Shown in pieces: positions 7,447 through 14,966 of a DNA stretch of 51,221 bases. The notes under the pieces were generated by a model. That model ran no database searches, was not told where the DNA came from, and was given only the letters and a program-made list of their open reading frames with translations. The DNA comes from Solirubrobacter soli DSM 22325. Lineage in GTDB: Bacteria; Actinomycetota; Thermoleophilia; Solirubrobacterales; Solirubrobacteraceae. Positions within the stretch are counted from its first letter, which is position 1. Each line of letters begins with the position of its first letter. The stretch is from NCBI RefSeq assembly GCF_000423665.1, contig NZ_AUIK01000039.1, positions 1 to 51,221 of the forward strand. The letters run 5' to 3'. The position numbers were made by a program, and so were the translations under genes.

Positions 7447-7572
7447 ATGCGTGTCCGCATCATCCCGGGCGGCGAGGGTTGGAACGTCAAGGAGGAGAAC
7501 GGCTCTGTCAATTGGCATGCGCAGGGCCTACCCTCGCGGACTTTCGACCAGCTCGACAGGGCCGAAACCTGA
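7447..7572 (+). CDS. Possible short DUF2188-like protein or fragment
   Basis: The 41-codon frame reads MRVRIIPGGEGWNVKEENG then SVNWHAQGLPSRTFDQ. The V.IIP.G.GW.VK.E pattern resembles DUF2188, small proteins often placed beside stress genes. The usual family has a longer tail, so it may be truncated at the TGA. There is no clear Shine-Dalgarno sequence. The minus strand also has a 39-codon frame here, without resemblance to anything I know. Confidence 0.35.
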   Translation: MRVRIIPGGEGWNVKEENGSVNWHAQGLPSRTFDQLDRAET

Positions 7573-7692
7573 CATGGGAGAGTACGGTCGGCGCGATGGC
7601 TTCGCCGTCGCGAACGCGGTTCCACGCGGACTGCGCGGCTGCCCACGCAGCCGGCGGATAACGCCATCTCTTCAGTGCCGCTTGGCAAAGGG

Positions 7693-7716
7693 GTTGAGCA
7701 TGAGCGCGCGTGGGTA
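7693..7716 (+). promoter_or_regulatory. Candidate SigB/SigF-type stress promoter
   Basis: GTTG (7693-7696), 15 bases, then GGGTA (7712-7716) fits the GTTT-N15-17-GGGTA form used by general-stress sigma factors in actinobacteria, with one mismatch. It lies 32 bases before the GlsB-like gene, a typical stress-regulon member. Read by eye; no start site is known. Confidence 0.35.
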
Positions 7717-7748
7717 GCGCCGGGCGACTGTTCAGACGAAGGAGTGAC

Positions 7749-8039
7749 ATGCTCGGCAATCTCATCGCAGCGATCATCATCGGGTTCATCGCCGGCTTCA
7801 TCGGCCGCGCCCTGCTTCCCGGACCGGACCCGATGGGGGTCGTCGCGACGATCGTGGTCGGCATCGTCGGCTCCCTCGTCGGCTGGGTCGTGTTCACGTA
7901 TGTCTTGGGCATCGGCGACAGCGACAAGTTCGATCTCGGCGGGATCATCGGCGCCATCATCGGGACGATGATCGTGCTGCTGGCGCTCAGGGCCGTCCGC
8001 GGTCGCGGGAGCACCGCCGGCACGGTCTCGCGCCACTGA
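7749..8039 (+). CDS. GlsB/YeaQ/YmgE-family stress membrane protein
   Basis: A 96-residue protein, almost entirely three glycine-rich membrane helices: IAAIIIGFIAGFIGRALLPG, then VATIVVGIVGSLVGWVVF, then GGIIGAIIGTMIVLLAL. The GRALLPG.D.MG pattern after the first helix is characteristic of the transglycosylase-associated (GlsB) family. The family responds to envelope, acid or osmotic stress; its molecular action is unknown. ATG at 7749 follows GAAGGAG with good spacing. Confidence 0.9.
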   Translation: MLGNLIAAIIIGFIAGFIGRALLPGPDPMGVVATIVVGIVGSLVGWVVFTYVLGIGDSDKFDLGGIIGAIIGTMIVLLALRAVRGRGSTAGTVSRH

Positions 8040-8069
8040 ACACGCCCCGCGACCCCATCCCGCGCGAGG

Positions 8070-8464
8070 TCTACCGAAGACCTTCCTGGCGACCTGCGCA
8101 CGGGCGAGGCCGAGGACGATGCCGATCGGCGTGCCTTGGCCCTGACGTCATCGGCCTTGGCCCGGACGTTGTCCTCGACCTCGTCAACGCGATGCTGCGC
8201 TGGTGCTTTGACATCGGTCTTCTCGGCCAGCGCCTCGACCGCGTCGCGCGTCTGCTCGATGTCGGCGCGGATCTCCCCCGATCCGGATCCTCCGCAGACG
8301 CCCGCGCCCCCGAACAGGCCGGCACCGGCGCCGGCCTGCTTGTCCTTGATGGAAAGCTCGGCCTTAAGCAGCTCAAGCTCCTGTCGCATCAACCGGCTGG
8401 TCTGCTCGGACAGCTGTTTGACCGGCTCCGATGTGGATGCGTCACCGTGCTCGGAAGCGCTCAT
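8070..8464 (-). pseudogene. Fused relic of a DUF1469 (holin-like) and a DUF3618 gene
   Basis: The ATG at 8464 begins MSASEHGDASTSEPVKQL and SEQTSRLMRQELELLKAELS, followed by AGAGAGLFGGAG, the N-terminus of the phage-holin-III-like DUF1469 family up to its first membrane helix. The frame then jumps straight into GEIRADIEQTRDAVEALAEK and DNVRAKADDVRAKA, the DUF3618 signature. The membrane part of the first and the start of the second are missing, as if an internal deletion fused neighbours. A frameshift near 8135 then separates GTPIGIVLGLARAQVARKVF, the expected DUF3618 tail. Not functional in either family's usual form. Confidence 0.6.
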
Positions 8465-8596
8465 GACGCGGGCGCAGTGTCGCCTTGCCCTGGCCCACCA
8501 GCTGAGGAGCTGCACGCGGGCCGGCTCGCCGGTCGCCACGTAGGCGCCGGCACCAGCCAGTACGAGCAGCCACCGATCCGGACGGGCCCGGAGAAG

Positions 8597-8701
8597 CTCC
8601 GCGCCGCGGAAGTCCGCCGCCGTGCGAGAGAGCTGATTCTGTACGTCTGAGTCCTCGAAGAGCTGCTCGACGTACGGCTGGAACGCCTGCAGCATCGGCA
8701 T
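8597..8701 (-). pseudogene. Short protein-like fragment of unknown family
   Basis: The minus strand reads MPMLQAFQPYVEQLFEDSDV then QNQLSRTAADFRGAE from 8701, which looks like the N-terminus of a small actinobacterial helical protein often beside DUF1469/DUF3618 genes. The frame then loses protein character before the ATG at 8464. I take it as one more broken member of the same cluster; family unnamed. Confidence 0.35.
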
Positions 8702-8707
8702 CAGGCG

Positions 8708-9334
8708 CTAACGGTGGTCGCCGTCGACGTCGACCTGCTCCTTGCGGACGGTCTCGGAGACAGTCTCGTCTTCGGTGGTGACGACCTTCTCGAGCCGGAT
8801 GCGCTCCTTGGGCCGCGATTGGCGTCGGAGATCGGCTCGCGCTCGACGCGCACCTCTTCGCGACGCACGGGAACGGTCTTGGTGAGCTCTTCCTCGACGA
8901 CGTACTTCTGCAGGCGCACGCGACCGGACTCACGCTCGGTGGTTGCGACGCGCAACTCCTCCTCGGAGCGCGTCATCGCGTCGTCGGTCGTCGTGTCACG
9001 GCCCGTCGTCTCGCGGTCGCTGCCGTCGTAGTCGCCGTAGTCGCTGCGGCCGTAGTACTCGTAGAGCGCCCGCTCGTCATCGCGTGAGAGCGAACCGTCG
9101 GCGTCGACGTTGGGCGCGTCCTTGATCTGATCCTTGGTGTAGCCGAGGCGGACCTCGTGCTCGACGAGCTGCGCATCGGCGATCGGGACGAACGACGTCC
9201 GGGGTGCCGAACAGGCCGGTGCTGATCGTGACCCATTCCGGCTGCTCGCTGCCGCGATCCAGGTAGACCTCATTGACGGAGCCGAGCTTGTCGCCATTGA
9301 CGTCGACCGCCTTCGCACCGCGCCACTGCTCGAC
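8708..9334 (-). pseudogene. Frameshifted PRC-barrel/DUF2382 (YsnF-like) stress protein
   Basis: Three frames together give the family. About 9334-9205 reads QWRGAKAVDVNGDKLGSVNE and PEWVTISTGLFGTP (PRC-barrel). Then, one frame over, SFVPIADAQLVEHEVRLGYT, KDQIKDAPNVDADGSL and, for DUF2382, EEELRVATTERESGRVRLQK, VVEEELTKTVPVRREEVRVE. Near 8815, after REPISDANRG, the frame shifts again to KERIRLEKVVTTEDETVSET and VRKEQVDVDGDHR with TAG at 8708-8710. Some 30-40 residues of the usual DUF2382 middle are missing at the last break. No start codon with a ribosome site precedes QWRG. Confidence 0.7.
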
Positions 9335-9343
9335 GGCGCGGAG

Positions 9344-9480
9344 ATGACCGAGATCGCGGCCGCGGCGGGCGTCGCGCGCTCGACCGTCTACCGCCACTTC
9401 GCCACGCGCGAGGCGATCGTCGCCGCGGTCCGTACGCAGGTCCGCGACGACGCGGAGTCCGACGGCGAAGAGCACCTACG
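9344..9480 (+). pseudogene. Relic of a TetR-family DNA-binding domain
   Basis: MTEIAAAAGVARSTVYRHF then ATREAIVAAVRTQVRDD is the second half of a TetR helix-turn-helix. The first helix is absent: the sequence directly upstream belongs to the PRC-barrel relic on the other strand. A run of eight C (9481-9488) follows and the frame turns into the phosphatase relic. It cannot make a complete TetR fold. Confidence 0.6.
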
Positions 9481-9518
9481 CCCCCCCCGGGCCAGCTCGC
9501 CCACCTCGCCGCCGCCCC

Positions 9519-10213
9519 CTGCCGATCACCGAGGTGCTCAGCAAGGTGCCGCCGTTTCAGATCCTCGTCCCGATCGCCGTCGGCCCGGAGATCCCGTGCG
9601 AAGGCATCCAACCGCTGCGCGCCGCCATCGAGGACCTCCTGCCCGGCACCGTCGTCGCGCCGATGTACCTGCGGGGACGCGCGATCGGCGTCCTGATGGC
9701 CATCGGCGCCGCCGACGACGCGCTCCGCGATCTCGCCGCCGAAGGCGCGGCTGCGATCACCCTCGCCGAGACCTACACCGACCACATCGACACTGTCCGG
9801 CGCCTCACGCCCACCAGTGCCGCCGCCGAGATCCAACAGCACCTCGTCCCGCCCCGCGGCGACCGCCTCCTCCTACTCTCCGACGGCGTGCTCGACCGCC
9901 CCATCGTCGACGGCGCAACGCTCGGCCTTGACGGCGTGCTCAACGCCGTCCTGAAGGCCCCGCCGAGTCGGCCGCCGGAACCTTGCGCGCGATCGAGGAC
10001 GCTGTCCGCGCGGCCATCGCCGACCCACTCTCCGACGACGCCACCGCCGTCGTTCTCGTCCCGAGCCGGACCGCCCCCGAGCGCAGCCAGCGCGCCTCAG
10101 GCCTTCAGTCGACAGCTTCGACGCTCACGCGCTCCGCTGGTGCGGGGAACCTTGAGTTGACGGTGCGTCGTCACTCGGACACCGTCCCCCACCCGTCGTG
10201 GTTCCTCGGGTAG
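9519..10213 (+). pseudogene. SpoIIE/RsbU-type PP2C phosphatase relic lacking its catalytic core
   Basis: The first part (PLPITEVLSKVPPFQILVPI to ETYTDHIDTVRR) looks like the GAF-like sensor region that precedes a SpoIIE phosphatase, followed by the linker SAAAEIQQHLVPPR. Normally about 180 residues with the metal-binding aspartates come next; here the text jumps in frame to GDRLLLLSDGVLDRP, the family's C-terminal motif. A frameshift near 9960 then moves to LRAIEDAVRAAIADPLSDDA and TAVVLVPSRT in the frame opening at 9983. The enzyme cannot work. The following STAS gene would be its natural partner in a sigma-regulatory switch. Confidence 0.65.
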
Positions 10214-10222
10214 CGCGCAGTC

Positions 10223-10654
10223 ATGGCCCCTCCTGATCTGCCCGCCGTGAAGCGGGCGCTCGCGGTAACCATCCAACAACGCCCCGGCGCAACCCTCGTC
10301 ACCGTCGAAGGCGAACTCGACCTCGACGGAGCGCCCCGACTGTGCGCGGCCATCCAGGATGGCCGGCGTCCGGCACGCCCAGAGCAGGTCATCGTCGATC
10401 TCACCTGCGTCGAGTTCTGCGATTCAACCGGGCTGCGAGCGCTGATGGACGCCTCCCGCGAAGTCGCGGTCAGCGGCGGCCGGCTCATCGTGATCGCGCC
10501 CGAAGACGGACCCGTCCGCCGGGTGATCGCGATGAGCGGCGCCGACGAGTTCCTCGCGCTCACCGCCGATCGCGATCAGGTCCTTGGCGCGTTCCATGGT
10601 CGGAGTGGGGCGGCGCCGTGCGCGGTGTCGCGGCGCCGGACACCCGCAGGATGA
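10223..10654 (+). CDS. STAS-domain anti-sigma-factor antagonist
   Basis: A 143-residue protein. Residues 10-115 form a STAS domain: VTIQQRPGATLVTVEGELDL, then VIVDLTCVEFCDSTGLRALM, where the serine/threonine of DSTGLRAL is the usual phosphorylation site, then GGRLIVIAPEDGPVRRVIAM. Unphosphorylated antagonists sequester an anti-sigma kinase. The upstream phosphatase that might reactivate it is broken. The last 25 residues (RSGAAPCAVSRRRTPAG) do not look like STAS and may be read-through into decayed sequence. ATG at 10223. Confidence 0.85.
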   Translation: MAPPDLPAVKRALAVTIQQRPGATLVTVEGELDLDGAPRLCAAIQDGRRPARPEQVIVDLTCVEFCDSTGLRALMDASREVAVSGGRLIVIAPEDGPVRRVIAMSGADEFLALTADRDQVLGAFHGRSGAAPCAVSRRRTPAG

Positions 10655-10726
10655 TCCCCAAACGAAAGCCGCTCGGCCTCTCTCTCGCTCTCCAAGAAGG
10701 TTGGCGCGAGCGGAGGTGAACGGCGA

Positions 10727-11038
10727 GCCCCGACGAGCGATCGTGCCCTGCACGGGACCCGCGGAGACGTCCTCACCGCTGTCTCCGACGGCATGGTCGC
10801 GCTTACGCGACGCGGCCGCGGCCAAGCCGTGATCGAACAGCGGATGGCGTTTCAAGATGTCATGCGCGGCCGCTTCACCGCTGTCATCGAACACGCCACC
10901 GGCCGGCCCGTGATCGGCTTCATGAGCGGCAACCAGCAAAGCCCGGACATGATCTGCGAGGTCTTCGTCCGCAGCCCGACCGACCTGCTCGAAGCCCACG
11001 AACTCCCCGCCGTCACGGCCGCGGGCGAGAGCTCCTAG
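10727..11038 (+). pseudogene. DUF2294 (MpsC-like) protein, N-terminus damaged
   Basis: The frame reads APTSDRALHGTRGDVLTAVS then IEQRMAFQDVMRGRFTAVIE and RPVIGFMSGNQQSPDMICEV, the DUF2294 pattern including MSGN...PD....EVF. The family begins with about 30 residues ending in GKGPTSART; here that part is degenerate (ERRAPTSDRA) and has no start codon back to the stop at 10652. An ATG at 10793 would give an 81-residue truncated product. Either an N-terminally truncated gene or a relic. Confidence 0.5.
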
Positions 11039-11173
11039 CGAAACGCCGCCCTGGGCCTCCCCGCCGAGCCAGCCTCGGCACGCCGTCAGCGGGCGACTGA
11101 ACGTCCTGCCGGAACCCTCGGCGCGTTGACCTGTGACATCGCTTCGGCGAACGAGGAATCATCGCTTCGGGCG

Positions 11174-11588
11174 TTACGCGATGACGATCAATTCATCGGG
11201 CAGCGGGTCAGCGACGCGACGCGTCCTTTCCGGGATCGGTCGCGTGCGCCCAGGTGGTGGCGAGCTCCGAGCCTCGGTCATCCGCACGCGCGTTCCGGTT
11301 CCCTCCGGGCAGAGACGGAGGTCGACTCGGGCCGCCCCGAACGGTCGCGTCTTGGCCTGCCGAACCGACTTCGAGGCCGGCTCGCGCTCAAGCAATTCCG
11401 TGTGATCGTTGAGCACCAACGGCGGCACCCCGACCTGGTGGTGGAGGCGCGAGCCGACCGCCGGGAACCCCGCGTCGGCCGCACGGACGTTGCGCGCCCC
11501 AACCACCCAGTCCGCGGCGCGTGGCGTCGCTGAGCACGGCGTCGACCGTCGCGGGCGTCGCGTCGATGAAGATCTCGTTGTAGGCCAT
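11174..11588 (-). pseudogene. Frameshifted SRPBCC (START-like) family protein
   Basis: The ATG at 11588 begins MAYNEIFIDATPATVDAVLS and DATRR; one frame over, from about 11520, the protein continues ADWVVGARNVRAADAGFPAV, GSRLHHQVGVPPLVLNDHTE and FGAARVDLRLCPEGTGTRVR. This is the usual SRPBCC layout up to the last beta-strand. The final helix is not recognisable after about 11250. One base change in the count near 11515-11525 breaks the gene. Confidence 0.6.
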
Positions 11589-11673
11589 GGCACAGGCCTA
11601 CGCGGATCGTGCCGGCGGGGTAAGCGATCGACGCCGATGCGTTATTGAGCGCGACCTTGGACAGACCCGGGCT

Positions 11674-12498
11674 ATGAACGTGCTCATCACGGGAGCCTCA
11701 AGCGGGATCGGCGCAGCCACCGCGCTGCATCTCGACGCGCAGGGCTTCAACGTATTCGCCGGCGTCCAGTCGTTTGCGACCGCACCTCACGGCGGCTCAC
11801 CGAGGCTACGACGGATCGAACTCGATGTCGCGTCGGAGGCATCGATAGCCGCCGCGTTGGGCGAGATCGAGCGACACGTGGACGGTGCCGGGCTGGACGG
11901 GATCGTCAACAACGCCGGTGTCGGTTTCCCCGGGCCGCTGGAGGCGCTGCCTCTCGACGACCTGCGGCGCCAACTCGAGGTCAACGTGATCGGTCAGGTC
12001 GCCGTCACCCAGGCCGCTCTGCCGCTGATCCGGCGCGCCAACGGGCGAGTCGTCCTCGTGAGCTCGGTCGGCGGCGTCCTCGCCTCACCGTTCGCAGGCG
12101 CCTACCACGCCTCCAAGTTCGCCCTGGAGGCCATCGGCGACGTCTGGCGCCAGGAGCTCGACCCGGACGGCATTCCGGTGATCCTGATCGAACCCGCCGC
12201 GATCTCCACCCCCATCTGGGACAAGGCGCTCGCCTACCTCGACGGGCTCACGACGTCCGCCGATCCGCGACTCGACCGCTACCGCGAGCGGCTTGCGGCC
12301 TTCCGCGAGACGCTGCACAGCGCCGACGAGCATGGGAAATCGCCCGAGGACGTGGCCGCGACGATCCTGGAGGCGCTGACCAGCAAACGGCCCGACACCC
12401 GCTACGTCGTCGGCGGCGCCGGCAAGCTCGCGACCGCGCTCCGGCCGCTCGTGCCGGACCGGCTCGCCGACAAACTCGGCGAGCGCACGAGCACGTGA
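11674..12498 (+). CDS. Short-chain dehydrogenase/reductase (classical SDR)
   Basis: A 274-residue NAD(P)-dependent oxidoreductase. Visible motifs: TGASSGIG (residues 6-13, nucleotide binding), NNAGVGF, the catalytic serine in VLVSSVGG and the YHASK tyrosine/lysine pair. The C-terminal part (DEHGKSPEDVAATILEALTS then RPDTRYVVGGAGK) is the type seen in SDRs related to retinol or steroid dehydrogenases; substrate unknown. ATG at 11674, monocistronic. A degenerate copy of the RPDTRYVVGGAGK coding segment lies at 16079. Confidence 0.88.
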   Translation: MNVLITGASSGIGAATALHLDAQGFNVFAGVQSFATAPHGGSPRLRRIELDVASEASIAAALGEIERHVDGAGLDGIVNNAGVGFPGPLEALPLDDLRRQLEVNVIGQVAVTQAALPLIRRANGRVVLVSSVGGVLASPFAGAYHASKFALEAIGDVWRQELDPDGIPVILIEPAAISTPIWDKALAYLDGLTTSADPRLDRYRERLAAFRETLHSADEHGKSPEDVAATILEALTSKRPDTRYVVGGAGKLATALRPLVPDRLADKLGERTST

Positions 12499-12846
12499 CA
12501 CGTCGCGCACCGCGCACGGAACACGGCCGGTCGCTGAAGTCCAACTGCGGTGACCGAACTCGTCGCCGATCTCGCTCGCCGGCCTCGCCGACCTGCTCGG
12601 GCAGCGTACGTCGAGCTCTTCGGCAGCGGCGCGGCTGTCCGCGCCTGGTCTTCGGCGAAGGTTCGGTCGCGGACATGCAGGTCAACTCGGTCGAGCCGGG
12701 TGCCGAGAGCGAGACCGGTCGTGACGGCAAGCTCGTACTCAACGGCCCGTCGCGCGGGGCGACGTGCTGCGTCGCGTAGACGTCGTCCACGTCAGGCCCG
12801 TGACCCGCGGTCCCCTACTCGCGATGGCGCTGGGTAGGGCGCCGAG
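12499..12846 (+). other. Intergenic stretch without a supported gene
   Basis: 348 bases between the SDR gene and the F420-dependent operon. Open frames exist on both strands but show only the arginine-rich composition expected of shadow frames. I see no terminator hairpin with a T-run and no repeat. It should hold the promoter of the operon starting at 12847, not identified. Confidence 0.4.
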
Positions 12847-13785
12847 ATGCAGATCGGTTACTTCCTGGCGAGCGAGGAGTACTCCCCGCGCGACCTGATC
12901 GAACAGGCCAAGAAGGCCGAGCAGGCCGGCTTCCACGCCCTCTGGATCTCCGACCACTACCACCCGTGGAACGACGCGCAGGGCCACAGCGCGTTCGTGT
13001 GGTCGGTGATCGGCGCGCTCGCTGAGGCGACGTCGCTGCCGGTGACGACCGGCGTGACGTGCCCGACCGTGCGCATCCACCCGGCGGTCATCGCCCAGGC
13101 AGCGGCGACCAGCGGCGTGCTGCACGGCGGCCGCTTCACGCTCGGCGTCGGCAGCGGCGAGGCGCTCAACGAGCACATCCTCGGCGATCACTGGCCCGAG
13201 GCCGACGTTCGCCTGGAGATGCTCGAGGAGGCCGTCGAGGTCATCCGCACACTCTGGGCGGGCGGCCAGCAGAGCCACTACGGCCTGCACTACGAGGTCG
13301 AGAACGCGCGGATCTACGACCTGCCCGAGACAGCGCCGAAGATCATCGTCTCGGGCTTCGGCCCGAAGGCGGTCAGGCTGGCGGCGCGGATCGGCGACGG
13401 CTTCGCGACGACGTCTCCCGACAAGGAGGCGATCGATCTCTACCGCTCCGAGGGCGGCACGGGCCCGGTCCACGCCGGTACGAAGGTCTGCTTCGGGCGT
13501 GACGAGGACGCGGCGCGCGCGACCGTGCTCCGGCTGTGGCCCAACGAAGCACTACCGGGCGAACTGGCACAGGTCCTGCCGACACCCGCGCACTTCGAGC
13601 AGGCGTGCGAACTGGTGACACCGGATCTCCTGAGCGCGCCGGTCGGCCCTGACCTGGACGCCCACCACGAGTCGCTGAAGGCATACCAAGACGCCGGCGT
13701 GGATGAGCTGTTCGTCCAGCAGATCGGCCCCGAACAGGACCTGTTCTTCGCCGAATGGGCCCCCGAGATCCTAAAGAGGTTCTGA
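12847..13785 (+). CDS. F420-dependent LLM-class oxidoreductase (TIGR03557-like)
   Basis: A 312-residue luciferase-fold protein. The start MQIGYFLASEEYSPRDLIEQ and ALWISDHYHPWNDAQGHSAF match the subgroup containing F420-dependent glucose-6-phosphate dehydrogenase-like proteins. RFTLGVGSGEALNEHILG and FGPKAVRLAARIGDGFATTS are the usual cofactor-phosphate region. It uses deazaflavin F420 in this family; the substrate is not deducible. It is the first gene of a three-gene operon: the stop overlaps the ATG of the zinc dehydrogenase by one base (TGATG). Confidence 0.9.
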   Translation: MQIGYFLASEEYSPRDLIEQAKKAEQAGFHALWISDHYHPWNDAQGHSAFVWSVIGALAEATSLPVTTGVTCPTVRIHPAVIAQAAATSGVLHGGRFTLGVGSGEALNEHILGDHWPEADVRLEMLEEAVEVIRTLWAGGQQSHYGLHYEVENARIYDLPETAPKIIVSGFGPKAVRLAARIGDGFATTSPDKEAIDLYRSEGGTGPVHAGTKVCFGRDEDAARATVLRLWPNEALPGELAQVLPTPAHFEQACELVTPDLLSAPVGPDLDAHHESLKAYQDAGVDELFVQQIGPEQDLFFAEWAPEILKRF

Positions 13786-14966
13786 TGAAGGCCCTGACGT
13801 TCCACGGCAAGCGCGACGTCCGCGTCGACACGGTCCCGGACCCGGTGATCGAGGACCCGACCGACATCGTCGTCAAGGTCACCAGCACCGGCCTGTGCGG
13901 CTCTGACCTGCACCTCTATGAGGTGCTGGGCCCGTTCATCGGCGAGGGCGACATCCTCGGCCACGAGCCGATGGGGATCGTCGAGGCCGTCGGTGGCGCG
14001 ATCACCGAGCTCAAGGTCGGCGACCGCGTCGTGGTCCCGTTCAACATCTCCTGCGGGCACTGCTGGATGTGCGACCACGGACTGCAATCGCAGTGCGAGA
14101 CGACCCAGGTCCGCGACCAGGGCATGGGCGCCGCGCTGTTCGGCTACACGAAGCTCTACGGCGAGGTCCCGGGCGGGCAGGCCGAGCTGTTGCGCGTGCC
14201 GCAGGCCCACTACGGGCCGATCAAGGTTCCTCACGGCCCGCCGGACGACCGCTTCCTGTTCCTCAGCGACGTGCTGCCAACGGCGTGGCAGGCGGTCGAG
14301 TACGCGCAGGTGCCGCGCGAGGGCAGCCTGGTCGTGATCGGGCTCGGGCCGATCGGCGAGATGGCGACGCGGATCGCCCAGCACCATGGCGTGGCCCAGG
14401 TGATCGGCCTGGACCTCGTCCCGGAGCGCCTCGCCCGCGCGCAGGCGCACGGCGTCCAGACGCTCGATGTCTCCCGCGGCGGCGATGTCGTCGACGCGGT
14501 CCGGGAGCTCACCGGCGGACGCGGCCCGGACTCCGTGATCGACGCCGTCGGCATGGAGGCCCACGGCGCGCCCGGCGCCGCCATCGCGCACAAGCTCAGC
14601 GGCCTGCTGCCCGATGCGGTCGCCCGCCGCCTGATGCAGACCGTCGGCGTCGACAAGCTCACCGTGCTCAACCTCGCGATCGAGCTCGTCCGCCGCGGCG
14701 GGACGATCTCGCTCTCGGGCGTCTACGGCGGCGCCGCCGACCCGCTGAACATGATGCAGATCTTCGACAAGCAGCTGACGTTGAAGATGGGTCAGGCCAA
14801 CGTCCGCCGCTGGGTCGACGACATCCTGCCGCTGCTTGAAGATGACGACACGCTGGGCGTCGACGCCTTCGCCACACATCACGTGCCGCTGACCGAAGCG
14901 CCCGCGGCCTACAAGCTGTTCCAGACCAAGCAGGACGGCGCCTTCAAGGTGGTCTTCCAACCGTGA
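13785..14966 (+). CDS. Zinc-dependent alcohol dehydrogenase (MDR family)
   Basis: A 393-residue medium-chain dehydrogenase. Catalytic-zinc residues are C39-region CGSDLHLYE and GHEPMGIVEAVG; the four-cysteine structural zinc loop is CGHCWMCDHGLQSQC. The Rossmann motif is GLGPIGEMATRIA. The length and the insertion around PGAAIAHKLSG match glutathione-independent formaldehyde dehydrogenase-like enzymes. It oxidises an alcohol or aldehyde with NAD(P); substrate unknown. It is coupled at both ends, TGATG with the F420 enzyme and GTGA with the epimerase-like gene. Confidence 0.9.
   Translation: MKALTFHGKRDVRVDTVPDPVIEDPTDIVVKVTSTGLCGSDLHLYEVLGPFIGEGDILGHEPMGIVEAVGGAITELKVGDRVVVPFNISCGHCWMCDHGLQSQCETTQVRDQGMGAALFGYTKLYGEVPGGQAELLRVPQAHYGPIKVPHGPPDDRFLFLSDVLPTAWQAVEYAQVPREGSLVVIGLGPIGEMATRIAQHHGVAQVIGLDLVPERLARAQAHGVQTLDVSRGGDVVDAVRELTGGRGPDSVIDAVGMEAHGAPGAAIAHKLSGLLPDAVARRLMQTVGVDKLTVLNLAIELVRRGGTISLSGVYGGAADPLNMMQIFDKQLTLKMGQANVRRWVDDILPLLEDDDTLGVDAFATHHVPLTEAPAAYKLFQTKQDGAFKVVFQP

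Noticed and set aside
8070..8464. Phage lysis gene suggested by the holin family name
   Set aside because: DUF1469 proteins are common chromosomal genes in actinobacteria, and this copy is broken.
12550..12837. Possible gene between SDR and F420 operon
   Set aside because: Arginine-rich, no domain, no ribosome site.
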